This document shows, in pieces, positions 59,533 to 64,000 of a DNA stretch of 64,000 nucleotides (the first letter of the stretch is position 1; every line of letters begins with the position of its first letter). Under the pieces are notes generated by a model. That model worked only from the letters and a program-made list of their open reading frames with translations. It was not told the DNA's origin and did not search any database. Position numbers and translations under genes: made by a program. The stretch comes from Scandinavium manionii (GTDB lineage Bacteria; Pseudomonadota; Gammaproteobacteria; Enterobacterales; Enterobacteriaceae): assembly GCF_024764775.1 (NCBI RefSeq), contig NZ_JALIGC010000038.1:248001-312000 (forward strand), in the 5' to 3' direction.

Positions 59533-60110
59533 TGACTATCAACTTTTACCAGACCAACGCCCGACAGTTTTTTGAGAGCACCGTCAACGTGGATATGTCT
59601 TCGCTGTATGCCGCATTCACCGAACAGCTTGCACCTAATGCCCGCGTGCTGGACGCCGGTTGCGGCTCGGGCCGGGACAGCAAAGCTTTTCGCGAAATGG
59701 GATATCAGGTTGAAGCCTTCGACGCATCATCTGAAATGGTGACGCTGGCTTCCCAGCATGCCGCCGTTCCAGTTCGTCAGTTGTCGTTTCATGAACTCAC
59801 GGACACCGGGCGCTATCAGGGAATCTGGTGTTGTGCTTCGCTGTTGCACCTGCCCGCATCACAACTGCCGGATGCGATGCAAAAGCTTGCACGGGCTCTG
59901 ACGCCTGGCGGCATCTGGTATGTCTCGTTCAAATACGGTGACAGCGAACGCGTAAAAGAGGGTCGGCATTTTACCGATCTCAATGAACGGACATTCAGCA
60001 ACCTGATTCAGCAACTACCTGGCATTCACATCCAGTCGACATGGCTGACGGAAGATAAGCGGCCGGACCGGAATGAAACCTGGCTGAACGCTCTTTTGCG
60101 TAAGGCGTAG
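59532..60110 (+). CDS. Class I SAM-dependent methyltransferase
   Basis: This 192-residue protein has the SAM-binding glycine motif VLDAGCGSGRDS (39-50) and an acidic second motif (VEAFDASSEM). The rest resembles small-molecule methyltransferases (TehB/UbiE type) more than DNA methyltransferases; I see no DPPY or NPPF catalytic motif. The one-base TGATG overlap couples it to the HNH gene. The substrate is unknown; candidates are a nucleotide, a nucleic acid end or a metabolite. Confidence 0.87.
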   Translation: MTINFYQTNARQFFESTVNVDMSSLYAAFTEQLAPNARVLDAGCGSGRDSKAFREMGYQVEAFDASSEMVTLASQHAAVPVRQLSFHELTDTGRYQGIWCCASLLHLPASQLPDAMQKLARALTPGGIWYVSFKYGDSERVKEGRHFTDLNERTFSNLIQQLPGIHIQSTWLTEDKRPDRNETWLNALLRKA

Positions 60111-60253
60111 TATTTATGCTCAACGGGCAAAGGAATTGCCTGAAAAATCAGACAATCCCTTCTGCCACAGCCCTTTTCCTGCCCCCTTCTGCTAAGCACC
60201 ACCTGACCCCATGCTCTACACTCTCAGTTCAACGCCATAATAGGGGAAGTGCG

Positions 60254-61273
60254 ATGTCCATCATAAAAAGCTACGCCGCGAAGCAGGCGGGTGCCGACCT
60301 GGAAGTGTGGGAATACGATGCCGGTGAGCTGAAGCCGGAAGATGTGGAAGTCCAGGTAGATTACTGCGGGATTTGCCACTCCGACCTGTCGATGATCGAC
60401 AACGAATGGGGCATGTCGAGCTATCCGCTGGTTGCGGGCCATGAAATCATTGGCCGCGTGGCTGCATTAGGCGAAGCCGCACAGAACAAAGGTCTGAAAG
60501 TGGGCCAGCGCGTGGGTGTGGGCTGGACGGCACGCAGCTGCGGTCATTGCGACGCCTGCATCAGCGGCAATCAAATTAACTGTCTGGAAGGCTCTCTGCC
60601 GACCATCATGAACCGCGGTGGCTTCGCCGATAAGCTTCGCGCCGACTGGCAATGGGTTATTCCGCTGCCGGAAAGCATTGATATTGAAACCGCAGGCCCT
60701 ATGCTGTGTGGCGGCATTACGGTCTTTAAACCACTGCTGCTCAATAACGTGACCGCCACCAGCCGCGTGGGCGTAATTGGTATTGGCGGCCTGGGGCATA
60801 TCGCCATTAAACTGCTGCACGCTATGGGTGCGGAAGTGACGGCGTTTAGCTCTAATCCGGCGAAGGAAAAAGAAGTGCTGGCGATGGGCGCTGACCGCGT
60901 GGTGAATAGCCGCGACCCGGAAGCGCTGAAAACGTTAGCCGGTCAGTTTGACCTGATCATCAACACCGTGAGCGTGGACCTGGACTGGCAGCCGTACTTT
61001 GAAGCGCTGGCCTACGGCGGCAACTTCCATACCGTCGGCGCGGTGATGAAACCGTTGCAGGTTCCGGCCTTTACGCTGATTGGCGGCGATCGCAGCATTT
61101 CAGGTTCTGCTACCGGTAACCCGGCGGAACTGCGTAAGCTGATGAAGTTTGCCGGTCGCACCAAAGTGGCGCCAACCACCGAGATGTTCCCGATGTCGCA
61201 AATCAATGAAGCGTTGAAGCATGTGCGTGAGGGCAAAGCCCGTTATCGCGTGGTGTTGAAAGCGGATTTTTAA
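60254..61273 (+). CDS. ahr: NADPH-dependent aldehyde reductase Ahr
   Basis: This 339-residue zinc-dependent alcohol dehydrogenase (E. coli YjgB) reduces a wide range of aldehydes to alcohols. The catalytic zinc site starts at CGICHSDLS (38-46) and GHEIIGRV. Structural zinc cysteines lie in SCGHCDACISGNQINC. The cofactor-binding motif is GIGGLGHIAIK. The start MSIIKSYAAK follows GGGGAAG, and a frame 46 codons longer is rejected. Its position beside leuX is as in E. coli. Confidence 0.95.
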   Translation: MSIIKSYAAKQAGADLEVWEYDAGELKPEDVEVQVDYCGICHSDLSMIDNEWGMSSYPLVAGHEIIGRVAALGEAAQNKGLKVGQRVGVGWTARSCGHCDACISGNQINCLEGSLPTIMNRGGFADKLRADWQWVIPLPESIDIETAGPMLCGGITVFKPLLLNNVTATSRVGVIGIGGLGHIAIKLLHAMGAEVTAFSSNPAKEKEVLAMGADRVVNSRDPEALKTLAGQFDLIINTVSVDLDWQPYFEALAYGGNFHTVGAVMKPLQVPAFTLIGGDRSISGSATGNPAELRKLMKFAGRTKVAPTTEMFPMSQINEALKHVREGKARYRVVLKADF

Positions 61274-61293
61274 GCATCGCGAGTTGAATATGA

Positions 61294-61322
61294 GTGCCCG
61301 GCAGCGGCTACGCCTTGCCGGG
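61294..61322. repeat. REP-type palindrome after ahr
   Basis: GCCCGGCAGCGGCTACGCCTTGCCGGGC has the REP arms and GGCTACGCC centre, lying between the convergent genes ahr and DHA kinase. Confidence 0.8.
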
Positions 61323-61331
61323 CCTGGAGGA

Positions 61332-62972
61332 TTATCCCGTCACGACAGCGGCAAACACCTCCGCAATCACCACCGCTCCCGGGTCGCTGACGCCATCCAG
61401 GTTCTCTTTATTCACATACGATGAGCGCCCTGCTCCCGCCTTTTGCATTCTGGCCGTGCTTTCTGCGCCGGTTTTGGCCGCACTGACGGCGGCTTGCAGG
61501 TTCTGATCGCGCAAGCTTTCGAGCGCAGGTTGCAGCGCATCGATCAGCGTCCGGTCGCCGAGATCGGCCCCGCCATACTGTTTCATCTGCTGCAGACCGG
61601 TTAATAGCGCATCCGGGAGTTTTTTGCCGTCATGCACGGCCTGCCCGGCGGCGGTGAAGAAGATAGACATCAATACGCCGCTGGAGCCGCCCATTACCGT
61701 CGCCAGCCGTTCGCCAATAACCTGTAACAGCTGCGCGCTGTCGTTCAGCGGCAATTTGCCCGCGTTGAGCTGCCCGGCGATATCCCGCGCACCTTCAGCA
61801 AACGTCGAGCCGGTATCGCCGTCGCCCACTTTTGCATCCAGCGCGTTGAGGCGGCTCTCCAGGTCGATGAGCCTCTGCGTGGCGGCCAGCAGAATCGCTT
61901 TCACCTGCGGATTGTCAGACGGCGTGGCTTCGACGCTGTCATGAATTTTGTCGTGCGCGATGGTTTTGAGTGGCGCGAAAGCCACCGGTTTTTGCCAGCC
62001 GAGGGTCTCTACGTCAGCCTGTAGCGCTTGTTCAAACTCAGGCGTCAGCGTCAGCAGCGAGAGCGAAAAACCTTTCATGTCGAGCGAACTCACCAGCGTC
62101 GCGGGGCCAATCAGCCAGCTTATCTGGTTCTTCAGCGCCGAATGGGCCAGCTCTTTAGTCAGCAGCGCCATCTCCAGCGCCGACACGCCGCCGAGGTTGT
62201 TGATCAGCACTGCCACTTTGCCGTCGCCGACTTTCGCCTGCAGCGGTTGCACCAGCGTCTCGATGAGCTTTTTGCTGTTGTGGCTGTCGACCACGGAAGC
62301 GCCCGGCTCACCGTGAATCCCCAGCCCAAGCTCGACGTGGCCAGGCTTGATGCGCCCTTCTTCGTCATCGCTACCCGGCAAGTTACAGCTCTCCATCGCC
62401 ACGCCGAGACTGAACACGCTGTCGCAGGCCTGCTGCGCGATGTGGCGCACTTCGCTGAGGGTTTTCCCCTGCTCGGCGGCGTAGCCTGCGATTTTATGCA
62501 CCAGCGCCGTGCCTGCGATACCGCGCGGCTGTTTGTTGTCCGGCAGCGCAATGTCGTCGGCGACGATCACCATTTCAACTTTCAGGCCGTGGCGTTTGGC
62601 TTTTTCCGCCGCCAGGCCAAAGTTCAGGCGATCGCCGGTGTAATTTTTGACGATCAGCAGGCAGCCGCTATCGCCGGTCACCGCCACGATGGCGTTGAGC
62701 ACCGCATCCACGCTCGGCGAGGCGAACAGGTCGCCGCACACCGCGGCGGTAAGCATCCCTTTGCCGACAAACCCGGCATGGGCCGGTTCATGCCCGGAAC
62801 CGCCGCCCGAAATGACCGCCACGCGGCTTTTATCCCAATCGCTACGGGCAATCACCCGAATGGCCGGATCGATATCCAGGCGCACCAGGTTGCCGTGCGG
62901 TGCGGATAACACTATGCCTTCGATGGCGTCGTTGACCAGCTGTTTGCGGTCATTAAAGAAGAATCTGGACAT
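61332..62972 (-). CDS. Single-chain ATP-dependent dihydroxyacetone kinase
   Basis: This 546-residue protein is a fusion of DhaK-like (1-~330) and DhaL-like (~355-546) domains, as in the Citrobacter freundii enzyme. It phosphorylates dihydroxyacetone with ATP. The covalent substrate-binding histidine is His220 in LGIHGEPGA. GGGSGHEP (56-63) lines the site. The nucleotide/metal loop is AKVGDGDTGST (near 380-390). GGAAGG before MSRFFFNDRK sets the start; the frame is open 15 codons further upstream. It stands alone, without dhaM or glycerol dehydrogenase nearby. Confidence 0.92.
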   Translation of the reverse strand: MSRFFFNDRKQLVNDAIEGIVLSAPHGNLVRLDIDPAIRVIARSDWDKSRVAVISGGGSGHEPAHAGFVGKGMLTAAVCGDLFASPSVDAVLNAIVAVTGDSGCLLIVKNYTGDRLNFGLAAEKAKRHGLKVEMVIVADDIALPDNKQPRGIAGTALVHKIAGYAAEQGKTLSEVRHIAQQACDSVFSLGVAMESCNLPGSDDEEGRIKPGHVELGLGIHGEPGASVVDSHNSKKLIETLVQPLQAKVGDGKVAVLINNLGGVSALEMALLTKELAHSALKNQISWLIGPATLVSSLDMKGFSLSLLTLTPEFEQALQADVETLGWQKPVAFAPLKTIAHDKIHDSVEATPSDNPQVKAILLAATQRLIDLESRLNALDAKVGDGDTGSTFAEGARDIAGQLNAGKLPLNDSAQLLQVIGERLATVMGGSSGVLMSIFFTAAGQAVHDGKKLPDALLTGLQQMKQYGGADLGDRTLIDALQPALESLRDQNLQAAVSAAKTGAESTARMQKAGAGRSSYVNKENLDGVSDPGAVVIAEVFAAVVTG

Positions 62973-63107
62973 TACCTTCCACTCTTTTGAAACAGGTATG
63001 AAAAGCATAGTCGGCACTGCGGTTTAAGCCGCAAAGTCGAAAACTGACTGGGCATTTTTTCCCCGGCTTTGACCTATACTCGACGCAGGAGAAACGGAGG
63101 AAACAAC

Positions 63108-64000
63108 ATGAGCTCACCCCTGCTGATTGCCCAAACGACGGAACAACAACTGTATTTGCTGCCTGGCATGGCCAACCGCCATGGGCTTATCACCGGTGCG
63201 ACGGGGACGGGGAAAACCGTCACCCTGCAAAAAATGGCCGAGTCGTTTTCAGAGATTGGCGTGCCAGTATTTATGGCCGACGTAAAAGGTGACTTAACCG
63301 GTGTGGCGAAGGATGGCCAGGCCTCTGAAAAGCTGCTGGAAAGGTTGAAAAAAATCGGTGTGACTGACTGGCAGCCGCACAGTAATCCGGTGGTGGTGTG
63401 GGATATCTTCGGTGAGAAAGGGCATCCGGTTCGCGCCACGGTATCAGACCTTGGGCCATTGCTGCTCGCCCGCCTGCTTAATCTGAATGATGTACAGTCG
63501 GGCGTGCTGAATATTATCTTCCGTATCGCCGACGATCAGGGCCTACTGCTACTCGATTTTAAAGATCTGCGCGCCATCACGCAGTACATCGGTGATAACG
63601 CCAAATCGTTCCAGAATCAGTACGGGAATATCAGCGGCGCCTCGGTGGGTGCCATCCAGCGCGGGCTGTTGACGCTCGAACAGCAGGGCGCGGAGCATTT
63701 CTTTGGCGAGCCGATGCTCGACATCAAAGACTGGATGCGGGCCGACAGCAACGGCAAAGGTGTGATCAACATTCTCAGCGCCGAAAAGCTCTACCAGATG
63801 CCAAAACTGTACGCCGCCAGCCTGCTGTGGATGCTGTCAGAGCTGTACGAACAGCTGCCGGAAGCGGGCGATTTAGAGAAACCCAAACTGGTGTTCTTCT
63901 TTGACGAAGCGCACCTGCTGTTCAGCGACGCACCGCAGGTGCTGCTGGATAAAATCGAGCAGGTGATCCGCCTGATTCGCTCCAAAGCGGTCGGGGTGTA
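63108..64000 (+). CDS. yjgR: HerA/DUF853-family ATPase YjgR, 5' part
   Basis: The first 297 codons of YjgR (about 500 in E. coli) are present; the frame is open to the window end. Walker A is GATGTGKT (30-37), Walker B lies in LVFFFDEAHLLF (near 264-275), and GVINILSAEKLYQMPK is typical of DUF853. It is a putative P-loop ATPase of the HerA/FtsK group of unknown role. GGAGG lies ten bases before the ATG. Confidence 0.93.
   Translation, partial: MSSPLLIAQTTEQQLYLLPGMANRHGLITGATGTGKTVTLQKMAESFSEIGVPVFMADVKGDLTGVAKDGQASEKLLERLKKIGVTDWQPHSNPVVVWDIFGEKGHPVRATVSDLGPLLLARLLNLNDVQSGVLNIIFRIADDQGLLLLDFKDLRAITQYIGDNAKSFQNQYGNISGASVGAIQRGLLTLEQQGAEHFFGEPMLDIKDWMRADSNGKGVINILSAEKLYQMPKLYAASLLWMLSELYEQLPEAGDLEKPKLVFFFDEAHLLFSDAPQVLLDKIEQVIRLIRSKAVGV

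Noticed and set aside
61948..62909. Plus-strand frames of up to 293 codons antisense to DHA kinase
   Set aside because: They are shadows of a GC-rich gene, with no motifs and Gln/His/Arg-rich composition.

Overview
The window is chromosomal DNA from a member of the Enterobacteriaceae that is not E. coli itself. The Enterobacter/Lelliottia/Leclercia/Klebsiella/Citrobacter group is my best guess; I could not run a species-level comparison. The backbone genes have the order and near-identical products of the E. coli 98-100 minute region: tRNA-Leu(CAG), fhuF, yjjQ-bglJ, yjjPB, dnaTC, yjjA, opgB, tsr, the hpa cluster, btsT-yjiX-yjiA, yjiN, yjiS/yjiR, leuX, ahr and yjgR. Lineage-specific genes lie between them: a diguanylate cyclase, an orphan PTS IIC, pobA-pobR, a phytase-like esterase, a xap locus variant, a KUP paralogue, a MarR/HlyD/DUF2955 efflux operon and chromosomal fosA.

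Region by region. Positions 1-6100 hold a tRNA-Leu fragment, a Fur-boxed DUF1435 gene, a GGDEF protein, Fur-boxed fhuF, a PTS IIC, a YbaK-like deacylase and the overlapping yjjQ-bglJ regulators. Positions 6356-16140 hold pobR/pobA (4-hydroxybenzoate to protocatechuate), the YjjPB succinate exporter, the primosome genes dnaT-dnaC, yjjA, opgB and the chemoreceptor tsr with a clear sigma-28 promoter. Positions 16304-27280 are a complete 4-hydroxyphenylacetate degradation cluster, hpaR<>hpaGEDFHIXA and hpaBC. Positions 27563-46383 hold pyruvate uptake (btsT), yjiX, a COG0523 GTPase (yjiA), a Pho-boxed phytase-like esterase, xapA with a TsgA-like transporter and LysR regulator, kup-like, yjiN, the efflux operon, yjiS/yjiR, fosA, a VOC protein and a LysR/NAD(P)H-oxidoreductase pair.

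Positions 46542-58200 are a P4-like phage satellite integrated at the 3' end of leuX. It has att repeats at both ends, a tyrosine integrase, the alpha primase-helicase, two small replication-operon genes and an Icd-like gene controlled by a C4-type antisense RNA. It also has AlpA/Vis, the capsid-size gene sid, an Ogr/Delta activator, the Rho inhibitor psu, two iteron clusters, an Ogr box and a P2-type cos site. In the psu/cos-int slot, a known hotspot for defence cargo in P4 elements, sits one AT-rich gene for a 1216-residue protein with an N-terminal SIR2 NADase domain, very probably an anti-phage defence-associated sirtuin.

Beyond leuX lie a translationally coupled HNH nuclease-methyltransferase pair of unknown role, ahr, a single-chain dihydroxyacetone kinase and the start of yjgR. 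The most interesting items are the SIR2 cargo gene, the HNH-methyltransferase pair, the intact-looking satellite regulatory elements (C4 RNA, phased repeats, iterons, cos), a triple Pho box in front of the phytase-like gene, and a hairpin that would hide the yjiS ribosome-binding site.
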